Assembly: GCA_040905045.1 (NCBI GenBank)
Contig: JBBDSH010000079.1
Location: forward strand, 1 to 22,020
From: JBBDSH01 sp040905045
GTDB taxonomy: Bacteria; Pseudomonadota; Gammaproteobacteria; Eutrophobiales; Eutrophobiaceae
Length of the DNA stretch: 22,020 bases
Reading direction: 5' to 3'
The notes beneath the pieces were generated by a model. That model did no database searches and was not told the origin of the DNA. It saw only the letters and a program-made list of their open reading frames with translations. Position 1 is the stretch's first letter, and the number at the start of each line of letters is the position of its first letter. A program made the translations under genes and the position numbers. Shown one piece after another: positions 1-6,777 of the stretch.

Positions 1-28
1 GCAAGCGCAATAGTTTTCACGTAGTCCG

Positions 29-802
29 TCACGCCGCCTTTCCGGCCCGATTCAGCATCTCACCCGCCAGGGCCAGGTAGGCCAACGCGCCGCGTGACGC
101 CTTGTCGTACTTGATGATCGGTAAACCATGACTGGGCGCCTCGGCCAGGCGCACATTGCGCGGGATAATCGTCCGATACACTTGCTCGCCGAAATGCTCC
201 AGCAACTGCGCCGACACCTGGCTGGCGAGATTATTCCGCGGGTCGTACATGGTACGCAATAACCCTTCGATGCGCAGATGGGGATTCAGATATTTACGGA
301 TCTTGTCGATGGTCTGCAACAGGGCCGTCAAGCCTTCCAGGGCGTAGTACTCACATTGCATGGGAATAATCACCGCGTCGGCGGCCACCAGGGCATTGAT
401 GGTAAGCATGTTCAACGCCGGCGGACAGTCGATGAAGATAAACTCGTAATCGTCCTTGATATCCTGAATCGCCTTGCGCAGTCGCAGTTCCCGCGCCATT
501 TCCTCCAGCAGCGCCACTTCGGCGCCGGTCAAATCGGCGTTGCTGGGCAGGATGTCGTAGCCGCATTCCTCGGAACGGACGATGGCATCGCGGATGGGCG
601 TGTCGCCCATGAGCACGTCGTAGGTAGTGATTTCCAGATCATTTTTATTGATGCCGCTGCCCATGGTGGCGTTGCCCTGGGGATCCAGATCGATCAAAAG
701 CACCCGGCGCCGGGTCGCCGCCAGCGAGGCGGCCACATTGACGCTGGTCGTGGTTTTACCTACACCACCCTTCTGATTGGTAATGGCAATGATTCGGGCC
801 AT
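29..802 (-). CDS. parA: ParA/Soj chromosome-partitioning ATPase
   Basis: This 257-residue protein is a ParA/MinD-type P-loop ATPase. It binds nucleoid DNA in its ATP form and, with ParB bound at parS, segregates newly replicated origins. The deviant Walker A motif KGGVGKTT is at residues 11-18, DLDPQGN at 39-45, and the Walker B-like FIDCPP near 123. The length is normal for chromosomal ParA, and the protein starts directly with the first beta strand (MARIIAITNQKGG), so it lacks the extra N-terminal DNA-binding domain of large plasmid ParAs. It lies 70 bases downstream of rsmG on the same strand, in the usual mnmG-rsmG-parA order. No clear Shine-Dalgarno sequence precedes the ATG. parB is expected next but would lie outside the window. 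Family assignment is near certain. Confidence 0.97.
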   Translation of the reverse strand: MARIIAITNQKGGVGKTTTSVNVAASLAATRRRVLLIDLDPQGNATMGSGINKNDLEITTYDVLMGDTPIRDAIVRSEECGYDILPSNADLTGAEVALLEEMARELRLRKAIQDIKDDYEFIFIDCPPALNMLTINALVAADAVIIPMQCEYYALEGLTALLQTIDKIRKYLNPHLRIEGLLRTMYDPRNNLASQVSAQLLEHFGEQVYRTIIPRNVRLAEAPSHGLPIIKYDKASRGALAYLALAGEMLNRAGKAA

Positions 803-872
803 GGATAAGCGGGATCGATTAATTCATGAAATATTTATTATGGCACAGTTGCATTTGCAGGTGTCATTCCGT

Positions 873-1508
873 TCATGACAGGACGATCAGATGGCGCTGC
901 GCTTCGAGTCCTTCTATGGTGAGTTCGTGCACCAGGATGTCACCCGCATTCTCATCCAGTTCGGCCAGTTCCGCCTCCGGGCGGGCGCCTTTCATGGCCA
1001 GCAGTCGCCCGTCCGCGGATAACAGGTGGCCAGACAGGTCGCGAAACCGCTTCAGGGACGTGAACGCCCGGCTGACGATGGTGGAAAACCCGTCCCGCGG
1101 TCGGTATTCCTCCACCCGCGCCGCGACCACTTCCACATTCGCCGGCCCCAATTCCAGCACCGCCTGATTGAGAAAACGTACCTTCTTGCGATTGCTGTCC
1201 AGAAGTACCCAGTCCGTCTCCGGCAGGGACAGGGCCAGTATCAGACCCGGCAGGCCGGCGCCGCTGCCCACGTCCAGGCAGCGCGGCTCGCGGACGTACG
1301 GCCGCACCGCCAGGCTGTCGAGAATGTGGTGAGTCAGCATCCGATCCGGATCGCGGATGCCGGAGAGATTGTAGGCACGGTTCCAGCGGGCCAGTAAATC
1401 CAGATAGGCCAGATAACGCTCGCAGGGGTGTTCCGCCGGATCCTGGCCCAACGCCCGGATCCCATGTTCCAGCGCGGCAGACAGATCGGGACCGGGACTA
1501 GCCTGCAT
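873..1508 (-). CDS. rsmG: 16S rRNA (guanine-N7) methyltransferase RsmG (GidB)
   Basis: RsmG methylates N7 of G527 (E. coli numbering) in 16S rRNA using S-adenosylmethionine; loss in other bacteria gives low-level streptomycin resistance. The 211-residue protein shows the SAM-binding motif LDVGSGAGLPG at about 78-88, the acidic end of the next strand (LLDSN, 102-106), and the family VSRAF segment at 145-149. Length matches the E. coli protein (about 207). The N-terminal helices carry the typical RYLAYLDLLARWNRAYNL stretch. The gene sits between mnmG and parA on the same strand, 143 bases after mnmG. The ATG at 1508 has no obvious Shine-Dalgarno sequence, but no better start was found. High confidence. 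Confidence 0.96.
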   Translation of the reverse strand: MQASPGPDLSAALEHGIRALGQDPAEHPCERYLAYLDLLARWNRAYNLSGIRDPDRMLTHHILDSLAVRPYVREPRCLDVGSGAGLPGLILALSLPETDWVLLDSNRKKVRFLNQAVLELGPANVEVVAARVEEYRPRDGFSTIVSRAFTSLKRFRDLSGHLLSADGRLLAMKGARPEAELAELDENAGDILVHELTIEGLEAQRHLIVLS

Positions 1509-1651
1509 ACTATTCGGCGCGGGGGCGCGCCTCCCACAAGCTTCGTTCTGTCACGAGAGAAAAACCCGGGGAGTGGGAGTGGCGACCACGCCGCGAAAAC
1601 CAGTCAAATTCCCTGCGGGAGATAAAGACGAACCACCTGCAAGAAGTTGAG

Positions 1652-3547
1652 TCACGCCGTTTGTTTCAGCTGCAGGGAACGCTTCTTCAGGTGCACGCGC
1701 AGCAGGGAAATCGCCGCCGGCGTCACGCCCGGGATACGGGCCGCCTGGCCGAGGGTGGCGGGCCGCTGGCTGTTCAGCTTCTGCATAACCTCGGCGGACA
1801 GACCACGCACGCCGGCGTAGTCCAGATTCTCGGGCAGACCGGTGTCTTCATCGCGGCGCAGGCGCTCGATCTCTTCCTGCTGGCGTTCGATATAGCCGTG
1901 GTATTTAGCCTGGATGGAGACCTGCTCGGCCACGTCCGCGCTGACCGTGACATTCTCCATACCCGGCAGGCCGACGAGATCCCCGTAACTTACTTCAGGC
2001 CGGCGCAGCAGTTGCAGCAGCGTGCTCTCCCTGGTCAGAGTCCGGCCCAGGGCGCGGACCATGACGTCATCCGGCACCTTGTCCGGTGTCACCCAGGTGG
2101 TTTCCAGACGGCGCATTTCCGACTCCACCGCATCGCGGCGGCCGCTGAAACGCCGCCAGCGTTCATCGTCCACCAGGCCCAGTTCCCGGCCGCTTTCCGT
2201 CAGGCGCAAGTCGGCGTTGTCCTCGCGCAGGATAAGACGGTATTCGGCCCGGCTGGTGAACATGCGGTAGGGCTCCAGGGTGCCGCGGGTAACGAGATCG
2301 TCAATGAGGACGCCGATATAGGCCTGGTCCCGGCGCGGATACCAGGGTTCGCATTCCCGGACGCGCAGACCGGCATTGAGACCGGCGATAAGGCCCTGGG
2401 CCGCCGCCTCCTCGTAGCCGGTGGTGCCGTTGATCTGGCCGGCGAAAAACAGCCCGGAAATGAAATTGGTCTCCAGCCACGGCCGCAGATCGCGGGGATC
2501 GAAAAAGTCGTATTCGATGGCGTAACCCGGCCGGGTGATGTGGGCATTCTCGAAACCGGCGATGGAACGCACCAGCTGGAACTGCACGTCAAAGGGCAGG
2601 CTGGTGGAAATGCCGTTGGGATACACCTCGCTGGTGGTCAGCCCTTCCGGCTCAATGAAGATCTGGTGCTGGTTCTTGTCGGCGAAGCGCACCACCTTGT
2701 CCTCGACGGAGGGGCAGTAACGCGGTCCGACGCTTTCGATGCGGCCGTTGTACATGGGTGAGCGATCCAGCGCGCCGCGGATAATGTCGTGGGTCCGCTC
2801 ATTGGTATAGGTAATGTGGCAGGATACCTGGCGCGGATGCTCATCGACACTGCCCATAAACGAGAACACCGGCACCGGATCGTCGCCGGGCTGAACCGTG
2901 AGCCGCGAATAATCGATGCTGTTGCCGTCGATGCGCGGCGGCGTGCCCGTTTTCAGCCGGTCCACCCGGAACGGCAGCTCCCGCAGGCGCGCCGCCAGGG
3001 CGTTGGAGGGCGCATCACCGGCACGGCCGCCCTGATAATTGGATTCGCCGATGTGGATCTTGCCGCCCAGGAATGTTCCCACGGTCAGTACCACGCAGGG
3101 TGCCCGGAACGACAGACCCATCTGGGTGACCACGCCTTTTACGGCGTCGCCTTCGACGATGAGATCCTCCACCGACTGCTGGAAGATCCGCAGATTCTCC
3201 TGCGCCTCCAGGAACGGACGCACCACGCCCCGGTACAGGGCGCGATCGATCTGGGCGCGCGTCGCCCGCACCGCCGGCCCCTTGCGGGCGTTGAGAATGC
3301 GGAACTGGATGCCGCTGCGGTCCGCGGCCCGGGCCATGAGGCCGCCCAGGGCGTCGATTTCCCGCACCAGATGGCCTTTGCCGATGCCGCCGATGGCCGG
3401 ATTGCAGGACATCTGCCCCAGGGTCTCGATACTCTGGGTCAACAGCAGGGTCCGGGCGCCAAGACGCGCCGAGGCCAGGGCAGCTTCGGTGCCGGCATGG
3501 CCGCCGCCGACAACGATAACGTCATAATGTTGCGAAGAGGTATTCAT
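1652..3547 (-). CDS. mnmG: tRNA uridine-5-carboxymethylaminomethyl modification enzyme MnmG (GidA)
   Basis: MnmG is the FAD-dependent partner of MnmE. Together they install the (carboxymethyl)aminomethyl group at U34 of tRNAs reading split codon boxes. The 631-residue protein is full length. Visible features are the dinucleotide-binding motif GGGHAG at 14-19, the conserved CNPAIGGIGKGHL at 48-60, LNARKGPAVRATRAQID near 85-101, and the two GidA signatures GPRYCPSVEDK and AGQINGTTGYEEAAAQG. The C-terminal helical MnmE/tRNA-binding region is present and ends RSLQLKQTA. The ATG at 3547 has no Shine-Dalgarno sequence and lies only 10 bases after a candidate -10 (TACAAT). mnmE, often a neighbour, is not upstream here. 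It is the first gene of the mnmG-rsmG-parA series. Confidence 0.98.
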   Translation of the reverse strand: MNTSSQHYDVIVVGGGHAGTEAALASARLGARTLLLTQSIETLGQMSCNPAIGGIGKGHLVREIDALGGLMARAADRSGIQFRILNARKGPAVRATRAQIDRALYRGVVRPFLEAQENLRIFQQSVEDLIVEGDAVKGVVTQMGLSFRAPCVVLTVGTFLGGKIHIGESNYQGGRAGDAPSNALAARLRELPFRVDRLKTGTPPRIDGNSIDYSRLTVQPGDDPVPVFSFMGSVDEHPRQVSCHITYTNERTHDIIRGALDRSPMYNGRIESVGPRYCPSVEDKVVRFADKNQHQIFIEPEGLTTSEVYPNGISTSLPFDVQFQLVRSIAGFENAHITRPGYAIEYDFFDPRDLRPWLETNFISGLFFAGQINGTTGYEEAAAQGLIAGLNAGLRVRECEPWYPRRDQAYIGVLIDDLVTRGTLEPYRMFTSRAEYRLILREDNADLRLTESGRELGLVDDERWRRFSGRRDAVESEMRRLETTWVTPDKVPDDVMVRALGRTLTRESTLLQLLRRPEVSYGDLVGLPGMENVTVSADVAEQVSIQAKYHGYIERQQEEIERLRRDEDTGLPENLDYAGVRGLSAEVMQKLNSQRPATLGQAARIPGVTPAAISLLRVHLKKRSLQLKQTA

Positions 3548-3557
3548 CAGGCCGCGT

Positions 3558-3587
3558 ATTGTAGACCCGTCCGGGGAAATAGTTAAA
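3558..3587 (-). promoter_or_regulatory. candidate mnmG promoter
   Basis: On the minus strand a -10-like TACAAT (3558-3563, five of six consensus bases) has a weak -35-like TTTAAC (3582-3587) at an 18-base spacing. The -10 ends 10 bases before the mnmG ATG, so the predicted leader would be only a few bases. The -35 match is poor, so this is tentative. Confidence 0.3.
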
Positions 3588-3637
3588 CGGCAAGAGGTAT
3601 TGGATAGCCTGTTTTTTCAGCCATAGAGAGTAACAAC

Positions 3638-3735
3638 GTCATACCAGAATCCTGCGGAGCAGCATATCCGGCATCTCTGTGTCGTTGTCCCCAGTTGGAT
3701 GCCGGATAATCCTTCGGGTTTCCAGGCATAACGAC
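3638..3735. repeat. imperfect inverted-repeat element
   Basis: This stretch opens with GTCATACCAGAATCC and closes with the inverse of GTCGTTATGCC. The inner arms ATATCCGGCATC (3664-3675) and GATGCCGGATAA (3698-3709) are complementary at 11 of 12 positions around a 22-base loop. The outer arms pair only partly. The GTCATxCC...GGAATCC/CCGGCATC style is that of small non-coding dispersed repeats common in proteobacterial intergenic regions. It occupies most of the 300-base gap between mnmG and the flavoprotein fusion gene. No protein is convincing here. Copy number elsewhere in the genome is unknown. Confidence 0.5.
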
Positions 3736-3819
3736 CATGCTCGCTGTGTTCTTAATCTGTGGCTCAATAAAACCTTATGCCCTTGAGGGGAGAAGGTTGG
3801 ATAAGGGACAAAACTATCT

Positions 3820-3845
3820 ACCCTCCCCGTCATGGGAGTGGGGGT
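3820..3845 (-). terminator. hairpin after the fusion gene, possible weak terminator
   Basis: Immediately after the minus-strand stop at 3848, ACCC and TCCC (3820-3827) can pair with GGGA and GGGT (3834-3845), with a three-base bulge. On the minus strand it is followed a few bases later by a short TTTTG. This is a poor match to an intrinsic terminator and could instead be a remnant of a C/G-rich dispersed repeat. Confidence 0.3.
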
Positions 3846-3847
3846 AA

Positions 3848-5503
3848 TCAGACCGATCCTGCTTCCGTCACGATAACATCCATCGGAATGTCATGGTCCC
3901 GGGGATAAATCGTTTCCAGCCTGAAAGCTTCAAGTCCGACACCAATCGTCAACGGACTATTCCCGAAGGCGGCGAGCGTACGATCGTAATAGCCGCCGCC
4001 GTAACCAAGCCGGTAATTCCCACCATCGAAGCCCACCAGTGGCACGATGAGAACATCCGGAATCACAACGCGGCGCTCTTCGGGCACGGGAATGTTCCAT
4101 ATGCCGTGAACCAGTTTCATTCCAGGGGTCCAGTAACGAAACTCCAGTGCCTCGCCAGGTGACACTACCACCGGCAGTGCGGCCTGCCAGCCATGTTCCA
4201 GATAGTCGCTGACAAGCTGCCGGTAATCGAATTCGCCTTTTATCGGCCAGTAGAACCCAATCGTTCCGGGCCGACATCGATCAAGCTCACGCCGCAGTCG
4301 CGTAGCCAGTGGCTCCGTATACCCGGTCTTTTTGTTATAGCTATTGCCGATTCGCATACTGATCAGCCGCTCGCGCTGCAGCTTTCGCCAGCAACGGATG
4401 GAATTCCAGTCTCCGCCATCCGGCGTGAAATCGACTGGCTCGATGTCTTTCCGGGCACCTGCAGCCGATATGGACGATGAAACGAATCCCTCTTCGTCTT
4501 TATACCGGAATGTACCATCACCCCGGAATAATCCGGCGGCTTCCTCAACCATGGATTTCAGCTTCGCGCCCGCAGACATGAGATAATTAATCCTGTAGGC
4601 ATTCTGCCCGGCGTAGGCCGGCATGGCCTCCAGATTGCCCATTGTCGACTTAAGGGGTGAGTCCGTACTATACAAATACACGGGCTTGCCGTCCTCGGTA
4701 CCTATCAGAGTGTGTTCAGTTATGGTCCGGCCGGGTTCATAACCGGCATCTCTGGTAACACTGTTCGGCAGCACCCGGGTCAGTGCGCCGTACGGCCAGT
4801 TGATGTGGAAACGATCCGTCAATACCGTTTCATCCCGATCACTGTCGAGTATGCGTTGTTTGTGATAATCATGCGCATAGGCTTCCTCGGTAGCAAGGAA
4901 GGCGGAACCGGCGACCACGCCCTGTGCTCCATAACCGAATACGCGCGCAATATCCTCGCCGTCGATAATACCGCCCGCCGCCAGGACTGGGAGACGGGTT
5001 ACGCGCAACACGCGATCCAGCACTTCCCTGAGTGGAAGCGTTGCCCGGACGTGCCCGCCGGCCTCGTTGCCCTGTACAATAAGGGCATGGACGCCGGCAT
5101 CCTGCGCCGCCATCGCATCGTCGCAATCACCCACCTGATGAATGACCAGGATCCCCGCCTGTCTGAAGCGTCTGATCACATCCTCGCGCACATCCCAGAA
5201 CAGGCATACCGAAGCAACTGACTCTTCGATACAGACATCGATCTGCCGGTCCAGAAGTTCAGGATCGGTTGCAGCGGGGATAATGTTGATACCGAACTCC
5301 CTCCAGGTTATTTCCCTGACTGCCCGGATCTCGGACACAATACGTTCCGGCGGTTCGCGAACCATACCCAGAAAACCATAGCCGCCAGCATTGGTGACCG
5401 CCGCCACCAGTTCGGAACGCGCGACGCCGCCCATGCCCGCCAGAACCACCGGATAACGGCAGCCCAGAAGATCACAGATCGGGGTATGCAATTGCGCCTC
5501 CAT
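3848..5503 (-). CDS. fusion protein: nitronate monooxygenase-like flavoprotein + 5-formyltetrahydrofolate cyclo-ligase
   Basis: Two enzymes lie in one uninterrupted reading frame. Counting from the ATG at 5503 (551 residues), residues 1 to about 320 are an FMN TIM-barrel of the nitronate monooxygenase/2-nitropropane dioxygenase family. It starts LHTPICDLLGCRYPVVLAGM and has the QGNEAGGH segment with the family's catalytic histidine near 151, plus phosphate-binding LAAGGI and GVVAGSAF. After an acidic linker, residues about 368-551 form a full-length 5-formyltetrahydrofolate cyclo-ligase (MTHFS): basic WRKLQRERLISMR, FYWPIKGEFDYR, and the ATP/folate loop RLGYGGGYYDR. MTHFS converts 5-formyl-THF to 5,10-methenyl-THF. 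The frame stays open to an ATG at 5662, adding 53 residues. I prefer 5503 because family homology begins there, though neither start has a clear Shine-Dalgarno sequence. The physiological substrate of the flavin domain is unknown. The divergent LysR gene is the likely regulator. Confidence 0.88.
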   Translation of the reverse strand: MEAQLHTPICDLLGCRYPVVLAGMGGVARSELVAAVTNAGGYGFLGMVREPPERIVSEIRAVREITWREFGINIIPAATDPELLDRQIDVCIEESVASVCLFWDVREDVIRRFRQAGILVIHQVGDCDDAMAAQDAGVHALIVQGNEAGGHVRATLPLREVLDRVLRVTRLPVLAAGGIIDGEDIARVFGYGAQGVVAGSAFLATEEAYAHDYHKQRILDSDRDETVLTDRFHINWPYGALTRVLPNSVTRDAGYEPGRTITEHTLIGTEDGKPVYLYSTDSPLKSTMGNLEAMPAYAGQNAYRINYLMSAGAKLKSMVEEAAGLFRGDGTFRYKDEEGFVSSSISAAGARKDIEPVDFTPDGGDWNSIRCWRKLQRERLISMRIGNSYNKKTGYTEPLATRLRRELDRCRPGTIGFYWPIKGEFDYRQLVSDYLEHGWQAALPVVVSPGEALEFRYWTPGMKLVHGIWNIPVPEERRVVIPDVLIVPLVGFDGGNYRLGYGGGYYDRTLAAFGNSPLTIGVGLEAFRLETIYPRDHDIPMDVIVTEAGSV

Positions 5504-5529
5504 CACAGTCCATGGTTCATAGATACGTT

Positions 5530-5613
5530 TTAGCCAGTGAAGCGGGAAACGGTACTCATCAGGATTGTCAGGTGCGTCAGAGTCGTGGCGACAAACAACA
5601 CTTTCTCTTTCAT
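5530..5613 (-). CDS. possible 27-codon leader ORF upstream of the fusion gene
   Basis: A small ORF in another frame begins with ATG at 5613 behind a strong Shine-Dalgarno sequence, GAGGAG (5621-5626), seven bases upstream. It encodes 27 mostly hydrophobic residues beginning MKEKVLFVATTLTHLTILM and stops with TAA 26 bases before the preferred start of the fusion gene. This is the best ribosome-binding site in the leader, better than either start of the long frame. It could be a regulatory leader peptide, a real small protein, or chance. No homologue is recognised. Confidence 0.35.
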   Translation of the reverse strand: MKEKVLFVATTLTHLTILMSTVSRFTG

Positions 5614-5708
5614 TAGAGATCTCCTCACTTTGACTGAAGCGACTGTACCGTGGGAAAAGCATGGCAGGCTGAATAAAATTTATCTAATGAATATAATTAA
5701 GCTTTCAT

Positions 5709-5723
5709 ATCAATATTTTTGAT
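5709..5723. promoter_or_regulatory. LysR-type T-N11-A operator dyad
   Basis: ATCAA (5709-5713) and TTGAT (5719-5723) form a perfect inverted repeat with a five-base AT spacer, which contains the T-N11-A pattern typical of LysR-family binding sites. It lies in the AT-rich gap between the divergent fusion gene and the lysR gene and abuts the putative lysR -10 (TAAAAT, 5725-5730). Binding here could both autorepress lysR and control the fusion gene. Confidence 0.6.
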
Positions 5724-5724
5724 T

Positions 5725-5730
5725 TAAAAT
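5725..5730 (+). promoter_or_regulatory. candidate -10 of lysR predicting a leaderless mRNA
   Basis: TAAAAT matches five of six -10 positions and is separated from the lysR ATG (5737) by exactly six bases, so transcription would begin at or next to the start codon. No Shine-Dalgarno sequence is present. The -35 region (around 5702-5708) is poor, which is common at activator- or autoregulated LysR promoters. Confidence 0.4.
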
Positions 5731-5736
5731 CCCGTC

Positions 5737-6597
5737 ATGGATATCGAAGTCGCCCGTACTTTTCTCACCATTTCCACCGTCGGCAGCTTCGCCCGGGCTG
5801 CAGAGCAGCTTCACATCACCCAAACCGCGGTCACGGCGCGGATCAAGTCACTGGAAGAGCAACTGGGACGGACCCTTTTTATCCGCAACAAGGCCGGGGC
5901 ACGGCTTACCCCGGCCGGGCATGAATTCACCAAATACGCCACATCCCTGGTTCAGATCTGGGAACGCGCTCGCCAGCAGGTCGCCCTTCCACCTGGCCAG
6001 CGGGCCATTGTCTCCGTTGGTGGTGAATTGAGTCTCTGGAACCCTTTACTCCTGAACTGGCTAGTCTGCATTCGCAAGGAATCACCGGATATTGCCATTC
6101 GTACCCAGGTGGATCTTCCGGAACGGCTGCTGGACAAGGTGCAGACCGGAATACTGGACGTGGCCCTGATGTACGAACCGCAAAAGCGCCCCGGTCTGCG
6201 GATTGAAATGCTGCTGGAGGAAAAGCTGATCGCGGTGTCCACCGAGCCGGACACACGGGAAGTCGGCAATGCCGGTTACGTGTACATCGATTGGGGACCA
6301 CGGTTCAGCACACACCACAACCACGCCTTCCCGCATTTACGTGATACCGATATGCACATCGGGCTGGGGCCCTTGGCGCTACGATACATTCTGGCAATGG
6401 GCGGCAGCGGTTACTTCCGCGCCCGTGCCGCTAAACCTTATCTCGAACGCAACCGCCTGTTCCGGGTTGAAGGCGCCCCCGAGTACACATACTCCGTATT
6501 CATAATCATATCAGATCATGCCGATGAGGAGGTCGTCGGTATTGTGCGTGACTCCATCGTGACGGCTTCATCCATTGAATACGAAGAGTGGGTTTGA
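5737..6597 (+). CDS. LysR-family transcriptional regulator, HdfR-like
   Basis: This 286-residue regulator has the N-terminal winged helix-turn-helix of the LysR family (residues 1-60: GSFARAAEQLHITQTAVTARIKSLEEQLG, then LFIR), a linker helix, and a periplasmic-binding-protein-like effector domain. Segments such as LWNPLLLNWL and YVYIDWGPRFSTHH resemble the HdfR subgroup rather than CysB- or BenM-type regulators. It is transcribed divergently from the flavoprotein-folate fusion, with a T-N11-A dyad in the shared gap, so that gene is the most likely target. The effector cannot be deduced. The start is supported by the conserved MDIEVARTFLTI opening. A possible leaderless start is noted separately. 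Confidence 0.92.
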   Translation: MDIEVARTFLTISTVGSFARAAEQLHITQTAVTARIKSLEEQLGRTLFIRNKAGARLTPAGHEFTKYATSLVQIWERARQQVALPPGQRAIVSVGGELSLWNPLLLNWLVCIRKESPDIAIRTQVDLPERLLDKVQTGILDVALMYEPQKRPGLRIEMLLEEKLIAVSTEPDTREVGNAGYVYIDWGPRFSTHHNHAFPHLRDTDMHIGLGPLALRYILAMGGSGYFRARAAKPYLERNRLFRVEGAPEYTYSVFIIISDHADEEVVGIVRDSIVTASSIEYEEWV

Positions 6598-6601
6598 AGA
6601 G

Positions 6602-6633
6602 AGGCCTGACTTTCTCCATTCCAATCCAGGCCT
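6602..6633. terminator. weak inverted repeat between convergent genes
   Basis: AGGCCTG (6602-6608) and CAGGCCT (6627-6633) are perfect seven-base arms around an 18-base loop, just after the lysR stop codon. No T-run follows, so termination is uncertain. The remaining 6634-6777 between lysR and the convergent barrel gene shows no convincing gene. Confidence 0.25.
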
Positions 6634-6777
6634 GTTGCAAAATGCTGTACTTGAGGTTTTACATTAACAAAGTGCTCGCCGAGTCTTGTTTAGCTCTATA
6701 CTCCTCTGTGTCCTCGAACACGTACTTCCAATGTTTTCTGGACACTGCGTTCCTGTAGGCGATTGTGGTTAAAGCAG

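Noticed and set aside
1..28. A GTG at 18-20 on the minus strand could begin the next gene (expected parB).
   Set aside because: Only six or seven codons (MKTIALA) are visible, without a Shine-Dalgarno sequence, and they do not resemble the usual ParB start.
1661..2761. Long plus-strand open frame opposite mnmG.
   Set aside because: Shadow of the GC-rich mnmG coding sequence on the other strand; composition and lack of motifs do not support a gene.
2789..3586. 265-codon plus-strand frame opposite the start of mnmG.
   Set aside because: Antisense shadow; mnmG is fully conserved here and the frame has no recognisable domain.
3548..3847. Possible replication origin beside mnmG.
   Set aside because: mnmG can lie near oriC, but no DnaA boxes (TTATCCACA-like) or AT-rich unwinding region were found here.
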